Shown here: positions 35,191 to 45,069 of the stretch, piece by piece
Position numbering within the stretch: the first letter of the stretch is position 1
Layout of the letters: the number at the start of each line of letters is the position of its first letter
Assembly (NCBI GenBank): GCA_002746535.1
Contig: NVWA01000014.1
Span: 1 to 64,000 of the forward strand
Length of the DNA: 64,000 nucleotides
Direction: 5' to 3'
From: Planctomycetota bacterium
GTDB lineage: Bacteria > Planctomycetota > GCA-2746535
Notes under the pieces: model-generated
The model's input: the letters and a program-made list of their open reading frames with translations, nothing else
Databases searched by the model: none
Told to the model about the DNA's origin: nothing
Position numbers and translations under genes: made by a program

Positions 35191-36141
35191 CTATTTATAT
35201 TTTTCAGTTGCCGCGATAAGTTCATGTGTTATTCCGGTTTCAAAAATATTGTGTCCAGCATCTTGGACAATTTTAAATTCTGCCTCCGGCCAAGATTTAT
35301 GAATATCCCATGCCGTTCGCATTGGGCAAACAATATCGTAGCGACCTTGAATGATAGTAGATGGAATATCTTTTAGAGTTTTAGCTTGATCGATTAAATA
35401 GTTATCATATTCAAAAAACCCTTTGTTCACGAAATAATGACATTCAATACGAGCAAATGCCAATGCGAATTTATCCCCTCCTGTTTTTTTGATTAAATTT
35501 TCATCTATGAATAGTTTACTCGTACTACCTTCCCAGATACTCCAAATTTTTGCTGCTTCTAATTGTTCCTTTTCATTGGAGGACGTTAACCTTTTATAAT
35601 AGGCTGCCATTAAATCACCTCTTTCATCTTCAGGAATATGATTTATAAATGGTTCCCAAATATCTGGATATATATAGCTAGCGCCTTCTTGATAAAACCA
35701 GTGAAGCTCTTTTTTACGGAGGGTGAAGATTCCTCTTAAAATCAATTCCGAAACATTGCTGGGATGTTTAATCGCATAGGCCAAGGCCAAAGTACTTCCC
35801 CATGAGCCACCAAATACTTGCCATTTTTTGATGTTCAGGTCTTTTCTAATTTTTTCAATATCATTAACTAAATCCCACGTTGTATTATTATTTAGACTAG
35901 CATGAGGTGTGCTTCGGCCACATCCTCTTTGTTCAAATAATATAATATGGTATGTTTTTGGATCCCAAAACCTGCGAAAATCTACAGAGATTCCACCACC
36001 AGGTCCGCCATGAATAAATAGTACGGGTTTACCTTGCGGATTTCCACATTCTTCAATATATAGAGTGTGTTCATTATCAACAGGAAAGTAATATGATTTA
36101 AATGGGTCGATTGCAGGAAAAAGTTTTAATAATTCGGTCAT
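35191..36141 (-). CDS. pip: Proline iminopeptidase, S33 family
   Basis: Releases N-terminal proline from peptides. The alpha/beta-hydrolase fold shows VLFIHGGPGGGISVDF (oxyanion loop HGGPG), IILFEQRGCGRSTPHA, the nucleophile elbow GGSWGSTLALAYA and the catalytic His in VQDAGHNIFE. The residual length of 316 matches proline iminopeptidases. I start at the ATG at 36141 (MTELLKLFPAID), preceded by AGGA; the longer frame adds 27 residues unlike the family. Its stop is 3 bases from that of the convergent TPR gene. Confidence 0.93.
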   Translation of the reverse strand: MTELLKLFPAIDPFKSYYFPVDNEHTLYIEECGNPQGKPVLFIHGGPGGGISVDFRRFWDPKTYHIILFEQRGCGRSTPHASLNNNTTWDLVNDIEKIRKDLNIKKWQVFGGSWGSTLALAYAIKHPSNVSELILRGIFTLRKKELHWFYQEGASYIYPDIWEPFINHIPEDERGDLMAAYYKRLTSSNEKEQLEAAKIWSIWEGSTSKLFIDENLIKKTGGDKFALAFARIECHYFVNKGFFEYDNYLIDQAKTLKDIPSTIIQGRYDIVCPMRTAWDIHKSWPEAEFKIVQDAGHNIFETGITHELIAATEKYK

Positions 36142-36267
36142 ATTGGATCCTATAAGTCTATAGTCTATGGTCGTCGAAGTATATCTTTTGATTAAAAAGA
36201 TACTATACTCGAACGTTAACATTAGTTTATTGTTTTAAGTCTCAGAAGTGAGTTTAAAGAGGTCTAT

Positions 36268-37701
36268 ATGTCAGATTTAAGTTTATTTAATGAAAGTATG
36301 CAGGGTAGCTCCCTTGCTTATCATCGTCTTTTAGCAAAAGGCATAAAACATTTATATCATTATTATTTAATCTTGTTTCAAGATGAAGTGAAAGCTAAAG
36401 AAATCTTACTTGAAGTCACTAACAAATCTTTTTCAAGTCTGAATCATTTTACAAGTCAATCCTCTTTTTTAATTTGGATAACAGAATTTAATACTTCAGA
36501 TGAAAAATTATTGCTGAATAATTTTAATGCAAAACTTGAACTTAATGAGTCTCTAAAAATAGAGGAAATTAAAAAATTATTACTTCCACCAATGTATGCT
36601 TTCGATCTATTTCCGAATAAGTCTAAAATGACATCATTGAATGAAAAAATAGATGATTCCATCAATTCCCTTGTACATGAAAATAATAATATAAAGGATA
36701 TTGAAGATAGTTTAAAAAATTCAATTAAAGATAAATATTCTATTTCTGGGGTTTTGATTTTAATTTTATTCTTGTGTGCGATCGTTATTTCTGTAGTTGT
36801 GCTATTTCCCAATTCATATAAATCATTGTATTCATCAAATTATTTAACCATTGATGAAACAAAATTAAATACGATTGAAATGCCCTCAACGGTTATTTTC
36901 AAGCATATAATTGTTGATCATTATTCTGTTGATAGCTTTGCTGAAGTTGAAGTCGAATCTGAGATAGAATCACCCGAACTTATTTCTGCTGAAATCGGCA
37001 ACAATTCTGAACCAAAAAAAGTTACAAATAAAACTGAAGGTAGTGAAAAGGAAATCATAAAGAAAGAAGAATTACTTCCAAAGGAAAAAGATCAGAAGAC
37101 AGCATTGAAAAAAATAGAGACTGATGAAGATGTTAAAAATACTCTCAATAAAAAAGAGGATATTGATTTGACCGAAAATGTTGAGGCAAAACCTAAAATT
37201 GAGAATAAAAAAATAAAAGTTGCTGAGACCGAGAAAAAAAAGGATGAGGTTCTAGAGTTAAAAGATTTTAATAACGAATGGATTGATGCCATATTATTGG
37301 GTGATGATATTGGAAAGCATAAATTAGATGATTTCAAGAACAAACATGTGGTTCTTTTTGTTGGTTTAGCCTCGAAGGACATTATCAAATGTAAGGCGAA
37401 AGTTATTTCAATATTAAAAAAGAATCACTATTCTGCGAGAATAGTACAATCTAAACCATCTGAAATACGGTTAGTGGCAACGTTCCCAGGTAAAAAGAAT
37501 CATGATAAAATGATTAAGAAAATTGCTAGAACGGGTTCATTGTATGGTGGCAATGATATAGCTGAATTTTTTAATTTATACAAGAAGAAGGAATTCAGTA
37601 AAGATGGTCGCCGATTAATTCAAAAGTTTAAACCTGAAGATTTACCTAAAAAGGTCACAGTGGTTTTATTGATAGTGCCTAAAATAAAGAAAGGTTCTTA
37701 A
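36268..37701 (+). CDS. Membrane protein with a decayed sigma-70-region-2-like N-terminus (477 aa)
   Basis: The first 90 residues resemble the head of ECF sigma factors: a helix DEVKAKEILLEVTNKSFSSL, then FTSQSSFLIWITEF, parallel to the EAEDATQDV...LTSWINQV order in the sigma-fusion protein at 1208. The usual acidic and aromatic DNA-melting residues are not conserved, and no region 4 follows. A single membrane helix (about residues 155-178, GVLILILFLCAIVISVVVLF) leads to a Glu/Lys-rich spacer (about 225-330) and a C-terminal alpha/beta domain (about 335-475; HVVLFVGLASKDIIKCKAKV, TVVLLIVPKIKK). A membrane signalling protein with a pseudo-sigma head is my inference; an unrelated helical domain is possible. 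It is followed directly by an esterase gene. Confidence 0.55.
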   Translation: MSDLSLFNESMQGSSLAYHRLLAKGIKHLYHYYLILFQDEVKAKEILLEVTNKSFSSLNHFTSQSSFLIWITEFNTSDEKLLLNNFNAKLELNESLKIEEIKKLLLPPMYAFDLFPNKSKMTSLNEKIDDSINSLVHENNNIKDIEDSLKNSIKDKYSISGVLILILFLCAIVISVVVLFPNSYKSLYSSNYLTIDETKLNTIEMPSTVIFKHIIVDHYSVDSFAEVEVESEIESPELISAEIGNNSEPKKVTNKTEGSEKEIIKKEELLPKEKDQKTALKKIETDEDVKNTLNKKEDIDLTENVEAKPKIENKKIKVAETEKKKDEVLELKDFNNEWIDAILLGDDIGKHKLDDFKNKHVVLFVGLASKDIIKCKAKVISILKKNHYSARIVQSKPSEIRLVATFPGKKNHDKMIKKIARTGSLYGGNDIAEFFNLYKKKEFSKDGRRLIQKFKPEDLPKKVTVVLLIVPKIKKGS

Positions 37702-39426
37702 GTGGTTGATCCCGTTTCCTATTTTAATTTTTATCGTGAGAACATGTCTGTTTCAGGTAATGAATTAAGAAAATCAAAATTGGAAAAAGTTCAAACAAAA
37801 GAAGATGCCTTTTCTTGGGCCAAAGAAATTAAAAATTGGTTTAGAAATACAATTGGTGAATTAGGACAAATAGAAAATCAAAAAAGAGAGTATTGTGGCG
37901 AAATTATTTGTAATGGATACAAAATTGAAAAATGGTTGTTTGAAGTCTTCCCGGGAACAATGGCGCCATCTAATTTGTATGTTCCTGATCATGTAAATAA
38001 AGAAGGGTTGGCGATGGTTGCCCCTTTGGGTCATTGGATAGATGGAAAGGTCTCAGTAAATTATCAAAATTTAGGTGGCTATATGGCCACTCATGGTATT
38101 CCTGTTTTGGTTTATGATCATGCCGGTTTAGGAGAACGAAGAGAATTTTGGGATGTTGAGCGAGGAGAATCATTGATTGGGAAATCAGGTACCAATGAGC
38201 ATTGTCGAATTGGTGACTTAATGATTCCAACGGGTGTACAGCCTGCTAACTTCTTTTTGACTGAAGTGAAATATGCTATTGAATTTATGAAATCATTGTC
38301 TTATGTGAATAAAAATAATGTGGGCATTTCGGGGGCTTCAGGAGGCGGCAGTATGTCTAGGGAAGCCGCTTGTTATTTTGATGACTTAGCTTTTTCAGTT
38401 CCTGTTTGCATCTTAAGAGGGGAGTCAGTGGGTAGTGCTGGTTGTCATGAGCAAGTTACTTGGAATGAGGGTTTGGATGGAGTTGCTAGTTTTGATCAAT
38501 TGACGTCTATGTTGCCAAAACCTGTCATGGTAGTAACTGAATTTATCGGTGATGACTCGATTGAAAGTATGAAAACATTGAGGCGCTTGTATGATCTTGC
38601 TGGCGCTTCGGATGAAGTGACAGATCATTTTCAAATGGATGATGCACATGGTTATACACATCCAATGATTGAGGCAGTATATAGATTTCTTAAAAAGAAT
38701 TTTGATTTAATTGATCCTAAGATTGGCGCATGGCAAAAAATTAAAAATCAAAAAGCTGTTGATTTAAACATATCCAAAAATGGATTTTTAAATAGAGAAT
38801 ATTTTCAGATTTCGATGGCTCAGCAAATTTTGGATAGGTGTCCGAAACATGAAAAAATATCAAAAGAAAAATTAAAAGAACTTCTAAGATTACAATTTTT
38901 ACCTGCAGTGGAATCTTCCTGTAGCGTTAATCCATCGGCATTAATGAGTGTTGGTAGCATTTTAAATGATCAAGAGAATCAGATATCATTAATTGATTTT
39001 AAACCATGTGTACCGGGATGGTATCACGGTTATGGGAGCGTATACAAATCTGAAGAAGCTGATATGGGTAGATGGTTTTTGAGTTTTGGATCATCATTTA
39101 TGGGGTATCGAGTTAAAGAACTATTAAATTATGTTGAGTCAAATGCTGGCAAAATTGAGGAGCTTTTTGCTGAAGGTAAATGGGCCTTAATTCTATTAGT
39201 TGCAAAAATAGTTAGTGATGATGAAAAATTTCCAAAAATAAAATTAAAAAATCTTTTGATTGGATATCGTGATATTGCTCTAGCCGATTTGAATATATTG
39301 TATTCCTCATTGTATATTCCTGAACTATTGAGGCATGGTGATATTGATGATCTTATTGATTTATGTGGTACGGATGTAGAAATTGAAAACCGAACTGATG
39401 CTTTTGGCCGCGTTATAAAAGCTTAA
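37702..39426 (+). CDS. Alpha/beta hydrolase, acetylxylan-esterase-like
   Basis: An esterase-like fold: MVAPLGHWIDGKVSVNY, GIPVLVYDHAGLGERREF, the nucleophile elbow ISGASGGGSMSREA (Ser in GASGG, about residue 212) and the His in MDDAHGYTHPMIEA. The layout (long lid after the Gly-rich loop, His in DAHGY) is like large esterases of the acetylxylan or glucuronoyl type, but the substrate is unknown. A C-terminal helical domain (about 350-574) is unusual in length and gives a size larger than most. The start is a GTG directly after the previous stop, with AAAGG 8-9 bases upstream. No signal peptide. Probably co-transcribed with the pseudo-sigma membrane protein. Confidence 0.75.
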   Translation: MVDPVSYFNFYRENMSVSGNELRKSKLEKVQTKEDAFSWAKEIKNWFRNTIGELGQIENQKREYCGEIICNGYKIEKWLFEVFPGTMAPSNLYVPDHVNKEGLAMVAPLGHWIDGKVSVNYQNLGGYMATHGIPVLVYDHAGLGERREFWDVERGESLIGKSGTNEHCRIGDLMIPTGVQPANFFLTEVKYAIEFMKSLSYVNKNNVGISGASGGGSMSREAACYFDDLAFSVPVCILRGESVGSAGCHEQVTWNEGLDGVASFDQLTSMLPKPVMVVTEFIGDDSIESMKTLRRLYDLAGASDEVTDHFQMDDAHGYTHPMIEAVYRFLKKNFDLIDPKIGAWQKIKNQKAVDLNISKNGFLNREYFQISMAQQILDRCPKHEKISKEKLKELLRLQFLPAVESSCSVNPSALMSVGSILNDQENQISLIDFKPCVPGWYHGYGSVYKSEEADMGRWFLSFGSSFMGYRVKELLNYVESNAGKIEELFAEGKWALILLVAKIVSDDEKFPKIKLKNLLIGYRDIALADLNILYSSLYIPELLRHGDIDDLIDLCGTDVEIENRTDAFGRVIKA

Positions 39427-39427
39427 A

Positions 39428-41170
39428 CTAATTAAAAAGATGAGACCATTTCTTATCAACTAAATCTTTTGTTTCTTCATCAACAAATAACTCTTCAGTA
39501 TGCCAAGGTTTTTTGCGACAATCAAATATGATAGGTGGGGCCATTACTGGATGGTAGCGTATCCATTCAAGATCGTTGGATGAGATGTCGTTGGCTGGTT
39601 CACACCTGGTGAAGGTTGTCCATAAGAATTTGCCATCGTTTGTGCCAATATTGCTATTTTTATCAACTAAGAATATAAAAGGCCAATCATTGATGCCATT
39701 AATTTCTTTTGAAAGTTGTTTGTTGCTTTCATATGATTCACATTCCATCACAAGCACACCTGGGCAAAAAACTTCTACTTTGGAGATGTTGCTGGAAACT
39801 TGGTTAGTAAAAGAATCGGGTAACTTTCTAATGGGTTCACCTGTACCCGTAATTAATAGTTTGCTGCCTTCATTGACTTTTGGTCCTGTGTAATCTAAAG
39901 TGTCTTGAGAAATACACGAGAAAATATGGATATCTGTTTTGAAATCACATCTTTCTAGCAAATAAACAAAGACCTCTTTTATATTTTTTAAATTCACATT
40001 ACAAGAATCTAATAAAAATAACATTTTTGTGAGTGATAGTTGACCTTCTCCTAATATCCTTAGTCCTGATGCAAAGGCTTCTTTTGGATACCTTACCTTA
40101 ACTTTGGCGGATGCTAATGAGTGAAAGCCTGTGTCTCCGTAACTCCATAAATCTTCTACTGCTGGCATAACAAGTGGGAATAAGGGTTTTAATAATTCCT
40201 GCAAATAATCTCCGATAAAATAATCCTCTTGTTTAGGTTTGCCGACAACTGTTGCCGGATAGATGGGATTATTTCGGTGATACATGCGATTAATGTGAAA
40301 TACGGGATAATCATGTTGAAGTGAGTTATAGCCATAATGATCACCGAAAGGGCCTTCAGGTCTTCTTTCAAATGGTTTAACTTCTCCACAAAAGGCAAAG
40401 TCAGCTTCACCGATTAAATCGTATCCACCTGCGGGATCTTTTGCCTTAAGAAGTTTATTATTTAGTAATAGGCTTGCTAAGATAAGTTCTGGAACATTTT
40501 CGGGTAGTGGTGCTATGGCAGATAAAATTAGCGCAGGAGGTCCACCTATATAAAGATTAAGTGGAAGTGGTTGGTTTAGATTTTCAGCTTCCGCATAATG
40601 AAATCCACCACCTTTGTGTATTTGCCAATGTATTCCGGTTGTTTTATCATCATAAATTTGAATTCGATACATACCTAAATTATGTACTTTCATGTTAGGG
40701 TGCTCTGTGTATACGAGGGGTAGAGTTACAAATGGGCCTCCATCCGTTTTCCATGATGTGATAATAGGCAATTTCGATAATTCAGGTTGTTTTTTATTTT
40801 CTAATATGGGAGCTGTAGATTTTGTTTTGGACCCAATTTTTAATCCACTCATTAATAGCGATTTATTTTCCCAAAGTGTTGAAAATTTGGGAGGTAATAG
40901 TTGTGGTGCTAAATTGGCTACCTTTTCTATTAATTCTTTTGGACGATTGCCAAAAGCTAGATCAACTCTTTGTTTCGTTCCAAACAAATTAGTCACTAAT
41001 GGAAATGACGATCCTTCAACATTTGAAAAGAGTAATGCTGGACCTTGTTGGTCAATAACTCTTCTGTGAATTTCTGCGACTTCTAGATAGGGGTTTACTG
41101 ATTCTTTAATTTCTATTATTTGATTTGTTTCTTTTAATTTTGAAATGAAAGATTTTAAATTTTTATACAT
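39428..41170 (-). CDS. UbiD-family decarboxylase
   Basis: Prenylated-FMN-dependent aromatic decarboxylase. Family motifs include GIHWQIHKGGGFHYAEAE, PLNLYIGGPPALILSA and EGPFGDHYGYNSLQHDYPVF with the conserved Glu-Gly-Pro-Phe-Gly loop. The length of 580 is longer than UbiD proper (about 490), nearer to the large menaquinone (futalosine pathway) or other UbiD-type decarboxylases. I cannot decide between ubiquinone, menaquinone and other aromatic substrates; no ubiX is in the window. The stop lies 2 bases from that of the convergent esterase gene. The protein is soluble. Confidence 0.85.
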   Translation of the reverse strand: MYKNLKSFISKLKETNQIIEIKESVNPYLEVAEIHRRVIDQQGPALLFSNVEGSSFPLVTNLFGTKQRVDLAFGNRPKELIEKVANLAPQLLPPKFSTLWENKSLLMSGLKIGSKTKSTAPILENKKQPELSKLPIITSWKTDGGPFVTLPLVYTEHPNMKVHNLGMYRIQIYDDKTTGIHWQIHKGGGFHYAEAENLNQPLPLNLYIGGPPALILSAIAPLPENVPELILASLLLNNKLLKAKDPAGGYDLIGEADFAFCGEVKPFERRPEGPFGDHYGYNSLQHDYPVFHINRMYHRNNPIYPATVVGKPKQEDYFIGDYLQELLKPLFPLVMPAVEDLWSYGDTGFHSLASAKVKVRYPKEAFASGLRILGEGQLSLTKMLFLLDSCNVNLKNIKEVFVYLLERCDFKTDIHIFSCISQDTLDYTGPKVNEGSKLLITGTGEPIRKLPDSFTNQVSSNISKVEVFCPGVLVMECESYESNKQLSKEINGINDWPFIFLVDKNSNIGTNDGKFLWTTFTRCEPANDISSNDLEWIRYHPVMAPPIIFDCRKKPWHTEELFVDEETKDLVDKKWSHLFN

Positions 41171-41371
41171 TAACCTGCTTTCAGGCGATTTATGACTTAG
41201 TAGACGATTATATTTATGGTGGAATTATACAAAGCGTATAACAATTTGCATCAACTGTTGACTAGAATTGACTTTACGTTTCTTACATAAAATGGTCGTT
41301 AATATAAGATGTTATTTTGAAGAATTATTTATTAATGTATAATGATCCTGTATTTATTTTTAAGTTAAAAA

Positions 41372-42187
41372 ATGTCAGAAAAAATTTCATTAAATTCCAT
41401 ATTATTTGAAAAAGAAACCTACTTAAGATCTTTGATTAAAGAATTAGGTCGGGTTGTTATCGGTTATTCAGGCGGGATCGATTCAACTTTGATGGCTAAA
41501 ATTTCTAACGATGAGTTAGGTCAGAATGCTTTAGTTGTCATTAGTGATTCCCCAAGCTTACCTAAGCAAGAATTAAATGATGCCTTGAAGCTTGCTGAAG
41601 ATAATGTTTTCAATTTGAGAGTCATTCATACAAAAGAAGCTGAGGATGAAAACTATTTAGAAAATTCCAATAATCGTTGTTTTTATTGTAAGACAGAGCT
41701 TTATCAAGAATTAAAAAAAATACAAAAAGAAGAAGGTTATTCTGCAATCATTGATGGCGCCAATTATGATGATCTTGATGATTATAGACCAGGTAGAAAA
41801 GCGGCTAAAGATAAAGGTGTGCGGTCTCTATTATTGGAATCATTTTTTACAAAAAAAAATGTAAGAGAATTAGCTGAAAAACTTGGTCTATCAAATTATG
41901 ATAAACCTGCTGCTGCTTGTTTATCTTCTAGGTTTCCTTATGGCACATCAATTACTGTAGAAAAATTATCTCAGGTAGAACAAGCTGAAGTGATTATTAA
42001 AAAATACGTAAATGGCAATGTGAGGGTGAGATTTCATAACGAAGTTGCTCGAGTGGAAGTAGATTCTGAAGAATTTGTGACTATTTTAGAAAACAAAAAT
42101 AAAATTTATTCATCCTTACAAGAGATTGGTTTTAAGTATATCGCCTTGGATATTATGGGATTTAGATCAGGCTCATTAAATGAGTGA
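41372..42187 (+). CDS. larE: LarE-like ATP-dependent sacrificial sulfur transferase
   Basis: PP-loop ATPase that adenylates a pyridinium cofactor precursor and gives up its own Cys sulfur in making the nickel-pincer cofactor of lactate racemase. The P-loop SGGIDST (residues 33-39) opens the protein. NRCFYCKTELYQELKK gives a CxxC pair, and PAAACLSSRFPYGTSIT holds the sulfur-donating Cys near residue 182. The length of 271 is normal. larB, larC and the racemase larA are not in the window. The downstream GNAT gene overlaps by 8 bases. Confidence 0.9.
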   Translation: MSEKISLNSILFEKETYLRSLIKELGRVVIGYSGGIDSTLMAKISNDELGQNALVVISDSPSLPKQELNDALKLAEDNVFNLRVIHTKEAEDENYLENSNNRCFYCKTELYQELKKIQKEEGYSAIIDGANYDDLDDYRPGRKAAKDKGVRSLLLESFFTKKNVRELAEKLGLSNYDKPAAACLSSRFPYGTSITVEKLSQVEQAEVIIKKYVNGNVRVRFHNEVARVEVDSEEFVTILENKNKIYSSLQEIGFKYIALDIMGFRSGSLNE

Positions 42188-42791
42188 ATTGAAAATAATT
42201 AAGTTTGAAGATCAATATGAACAAGAATGGGTTGCTCTTCGAGCTCGAGTAGTTGCGAGATCTAAGAGTTGGGATTTTGTTGAAAGAAAAAAAATCCAAT
42301 ATGATAATGATTCGATTGAATTGCTTTTGCTAGATGAGTCTAAGATTATCGGTTATATCGATGTAGAAATGGAATCTTCACCTGGAAAAATTTGTTGGAA
42401 TAATCATTCTATCGGGGGGGTTGTGCAGGAATTTGGCATTGATCCGAAATTTCAAAATAACGGATATGGTAAAAAACTATTAAAAGAAATAAAAAGTCGA
42501 TTGCTTGAAAAGAATATTAATCGTTTAGAGTTGTGGACGAAAGACCCGAAAAGTGCTTTGATTTATAAACATTTCAAATTTGAACAAATTTTTATACATC
42601 AGCATTATAGAAAAAGTCTTCAGGAGGAAGAAGGGCTGAAAGAGCTATTTTCAGGATTGGTTTCTACTTCGTATGGTTATTTTATTAGTGATGATTTAAG
42701 TATGACGGGCGATGATTTCGAGCCGCCGCTAGGAGCACATCTTGGTATTGGATTTGAATGGGATTTTATTAAATCTAAATTTTTAAATTAA
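42180..42791 (+). CDS. GNAT family acetyltransferase
   Basis: Acyl-CoA-dependent N-acetyltransferase fold. VQEFGIDPKFQNNGYGKKLL carries the motif A acetyl-CoA loop (Q/R-x-x-G-x-G), preceded by strands LLLLDESKIIGYIDVEME and followed by KDPKSALIYKHFKFEQ. The substrate is unknown. A C-terminal tail (about 150-203) is longer than the core fold. The start overlaps larE by 8 bases, so they are probably translationally coupled. Its 3' end overlaps the convergent argH by 4 bases. Confidence 0.85.
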   Translation: MSELKIIKFEDQYEQEWVALRARVVARSKSWDFVERKKIQYDNDSIELLLLDESKIIGYIDVEMESSPGKICWNNHSIGGVVQEFGIDPKFQNNGYGKKLLKEIKSRLLEKNINRLELWTKDPKSALIYKHFKFEQIFIHQHYRKSLQEEEGLKELFSGLVSTSYGYFISDDLSMTGDDFEPPLGAHLGIGFEWDFIKSKFLN

Positions 42792-44269
42792 AAATTTAAA
42801 GCATTTTTAACTTTTAGTTTATTCTTCTTATTTATTTTTATTAATTGATTCAGCTTACTAGAAAGTTTTGTTTTCAACTTTTTTATAGCTGCTGGCGCAG
42901 GTCCGCCGTTGTGATTTTTTAAGGTAATTGATTTGCTTGGGTTTGTTACTTGTTCAAAGAGCTCTTTTGAAAATTTGATTTTACTATCATGTTTCTTTAA
43001 AACAGAACTGAAATTTTCATAGTCAATGACGTCTTTACATTGCCCCGTAATTTCTTTTATGATTAAGTAGGAAGTTCTAAAAGGAATTTTCCCCTCACGA
43101 ACTAATGCATCTGCTAAATCAGTCGCGGATAAAAATCCCTCTTGAGTTTGTTGAAATAATCTTTCTTTATTAGGTTTGATTTTATTGATGACATTTTCAA
43201 ATATTTCGGGGGCATCTTTCGCTGTGTTGATAGTATCCATGATTAAGTATTTGGTCCATTGAGTGTCTTTGTTATATCCAGAGACATTTCCTTTCCCAAT
43301 GGATAAAAGTGATGAGTGGGCACCATGAATTAATGCTGTACGACCTTTAGTTGCTTCTGCAAAATCCGGATTTCTTTTTTGGGGCATTACACTACTGCCT
43401 GTTGTGAATTCTACAGGTAATTGAAGTGCAGGATTTGAACTTGTAGAGCAAAAAATTATATCTTGAGAAATAGTTGATAAGTGATTCATCATAAAGCAAA
43501 TAGCTCCAGATAATTCTGCTTCTGGCTCCCATCTGTTAGTCACACAATCAATAGTATTTGATAAAACATCATCAAAATTTAATAATTTAGCAGAGTAATT
43601 TCTATCAAGTGGCCAAGTTGTACCATATCCAGCTACTGCACCAAGTGGGGAAACATTAATTACATCAAATGCTTCTTCAAATCTTTGAATATCTCGAATT
43701 AATGATTGTGCGTAAGAATAATATAAATGACCAAGTGAAGAAAGTACTGCATTTTGATGGTGCGTTATCCCAGCCATTAATACTGATGAATGTTCAAGGC
43801 CTTTTATCAATAATTTTTCCACTAATTTAATCAGCGCCGATTGAATTTGTAGGCACATGTCACGCATGTATAGACGCATGGCAGTGGCTGCTTGATCATT
43901 TCGGCTTCTTGCTGTATGCATGCGTCCACCAAGTTGTTGGCCACATTCTTTTTTAGAAGAAACAAATGCTTCTAAATTCATGTGAATATCTTCTAGGTCT
44001 GGATTTAATGGAAATTTATTTGACTGATGAAGCTTGTATGCTTTTTTAAGACTTTTGATAATTTTATTTGTTTCGGTTTGCTTTAAAATTTTGATGAAAT
44101 TAAGTTGTTTGACATGTGCAATAGTACCTTGAATATCATATGGCGTTAATATTTCATCTGCCATGGGAAGTGCCGTTACATCGCGGTCGCTTGTATATCT
44201 TAAATTTAGTTGGCTTAAATTTGTACTTTTAATTGCCCACATAGGTCCACTATTCTTTTTATTTTTCAT
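42788..44269 (-). CDS. argH: Argininosuccinate lyase ArgH
   Basis: Splits argininosuccinate to arginine and fumarate in arginine synthesis. The superfamily signature TGSSVMPQKRNPDFAEA (about residues 287-303) includes the catalytic Ser loop. The substrate-binding block GGRMHTARSRNDQAATAMR and MAGITHHQNAVLSSLGH (with catalytic His equivalent to TxxQ region) are clear. The first 40 residues (YTSDRDVTALPMADEIL) match the ArgH N-terminus, and 493 residues is normal plus a short Lys-rich tail. Its ATG overlaps the stop of the outer-membrane protein gene upstream (TAATG). No other arg gene is nearby. Confidence 0.95.
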   Translation of the reverse strand: MKNKKNSGPMWAIKSTNLSQLNLRYTSDRDVTALPMADEILTPYDIQGTIAHVKQLNFIKILKQTETNKIIKSLKKAYKLHQSNKFPLNPDLEDIHMNLEAFVSSKKECGQQLGGRMHTARSRNDQAATAMRLYMRDMCLQIQSALIKLVEKLLIKGLEHSSVLMAGITHHQNAVLSSLGHLYYSYAQSLIRDIQRFEEAFDVINVSPLGAVAGYGTTWPLDRNYSAKLLNFDDVLSNTIDCVTNRWEPEAELSGAICFMMNHLSTISQDIIFCSTSSNPALQLPVEFTTGSSVMPQKRNPDFAEATKGRTALIHGAHSSLLSIGKGNVSGYNKDTQWTKYLIMDTINTAKDAPEIFENVINKIKPNKERLFQQTQEGFLSATDLADALVREGKIPFRTSYLIIKEITGQCKDVIDYENFSSVLKKHDSKIKFSKELFEQVTNPSKSITLKNHNGGPAPAAIKKLKTKLSSKLNQLIKINKKNKLKVKNALNF

Positions 44270-45069
44270 TAAAATGTGATTCCTACGCTAAAGAAGATGC
44301 CTTTCATATCTAAAGCTCCGATTTTAGCTCCGCTACTTGCTTCAAATTTTGAATCGATCATGCGGTATCCAACTTCTAATCTTAAAAAACGTCCTAGTTG
44401 TGTATAGGCAGAAATTGATAAATCGAATGTGTCATATTCTGTTAAACCTAAAAATTCCGGAATATAAAAAAGTGACGCTTTTACCATAAAACTATTTTGC
44501 CCCATGTAGAGATGGCTTCCTAGTAATGGCGTAATCGTTTTTAATCCAAATGAATTGCTAGTTAAGTCGGTTAAATTTTTAATATCATAATCCATGGTAT
44601 ATTGTTCGATACCTAAAGTCAGACCATATCTCATATTTTTCTGAGGATTGTCCCACCATTCAAAATATATACGACCCCATTCTATTTCAAGATCAGTCGA
44701 AAGAAGGTCACCCAATGCAAATGATCGACCATTTATTGCAAGTTCACGGTCTAAAGTCTCCAGACCACTTTTTTTAAATTGCGTATATTCAAAATGAAGT
44801 TGATATTTTGATGTTCCAACAAAAAGGTCTAGAAATGGTATTTCTTCTTTGCTTGATTTTAGACCTAATTCAGAAAAGTTAAATTCGGTTCCTTCTGTAA
44901 TATTTCGATCGAAACGTCCTTGTCCATCAAATTTTGCCAATAGGTAATGGACCAAAATACCACCGTTTATTCTAGAAGTCTTTTTATGAGGAAATCTGCT
45001 TTGCGCAAAAGACGTTGTGCAAAGAATCATTAAAATTAGCCATATTGATATAGTGTTTTTTGAATACAT
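44269..45069 (-). CDS. Predicted outer-membrane beta-barrel protein (266 aa)
   Basis: A signal peptide (ISIWLILMILCTTSFAQS) is followed by about ten amphipathic beta strands with aromatic girdles (FEYTQFKKSGLET, WGRIYFEWWDN, RYGLTLGIEQYTMDYD, and RLEVGYRMIDSKFE) and ends with FFSVGITF, the terminal-Phe strand typical of barrel proteins. No transport or enzyme motif was recognised. It precedes argH with overlapping stop and start, an odd functional pairing that may only reflect a shared transcript. The 584-base gap upstream (45070-45653) has no other gene. Confidence 0.7.
   Translation of the reverse strand: MYSKNTISIWLILMILCTTSFAQSRFPHKKTSRINGGILVHYLLAKFDGQGRFDRNITEGTEFNFSELGLKSSKEEIPFLDLFVGTSKYQLHFEYTQFKKSGLETLDRELAINGRSFALGDLLSTDLEIEWGRIYFEWWDNPQKNMRYGLTLGIEQYTMDYDIKNLTDLTSNSFGLKTITPLLGSHLYMGQNSFMVKASLFYIPEFLGLTEYDTFDLSISAYTQLGRFLRLEVGYRMIDSKFEASSGAKIGALDMKGIFFSVGITF

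Noticed and set aside
36142..36222. 27 extra N-terminal residues for the proline iminopeptidase
   Set aside because: They do not resemble the family, and an ATG with AGGA is found at 36141.
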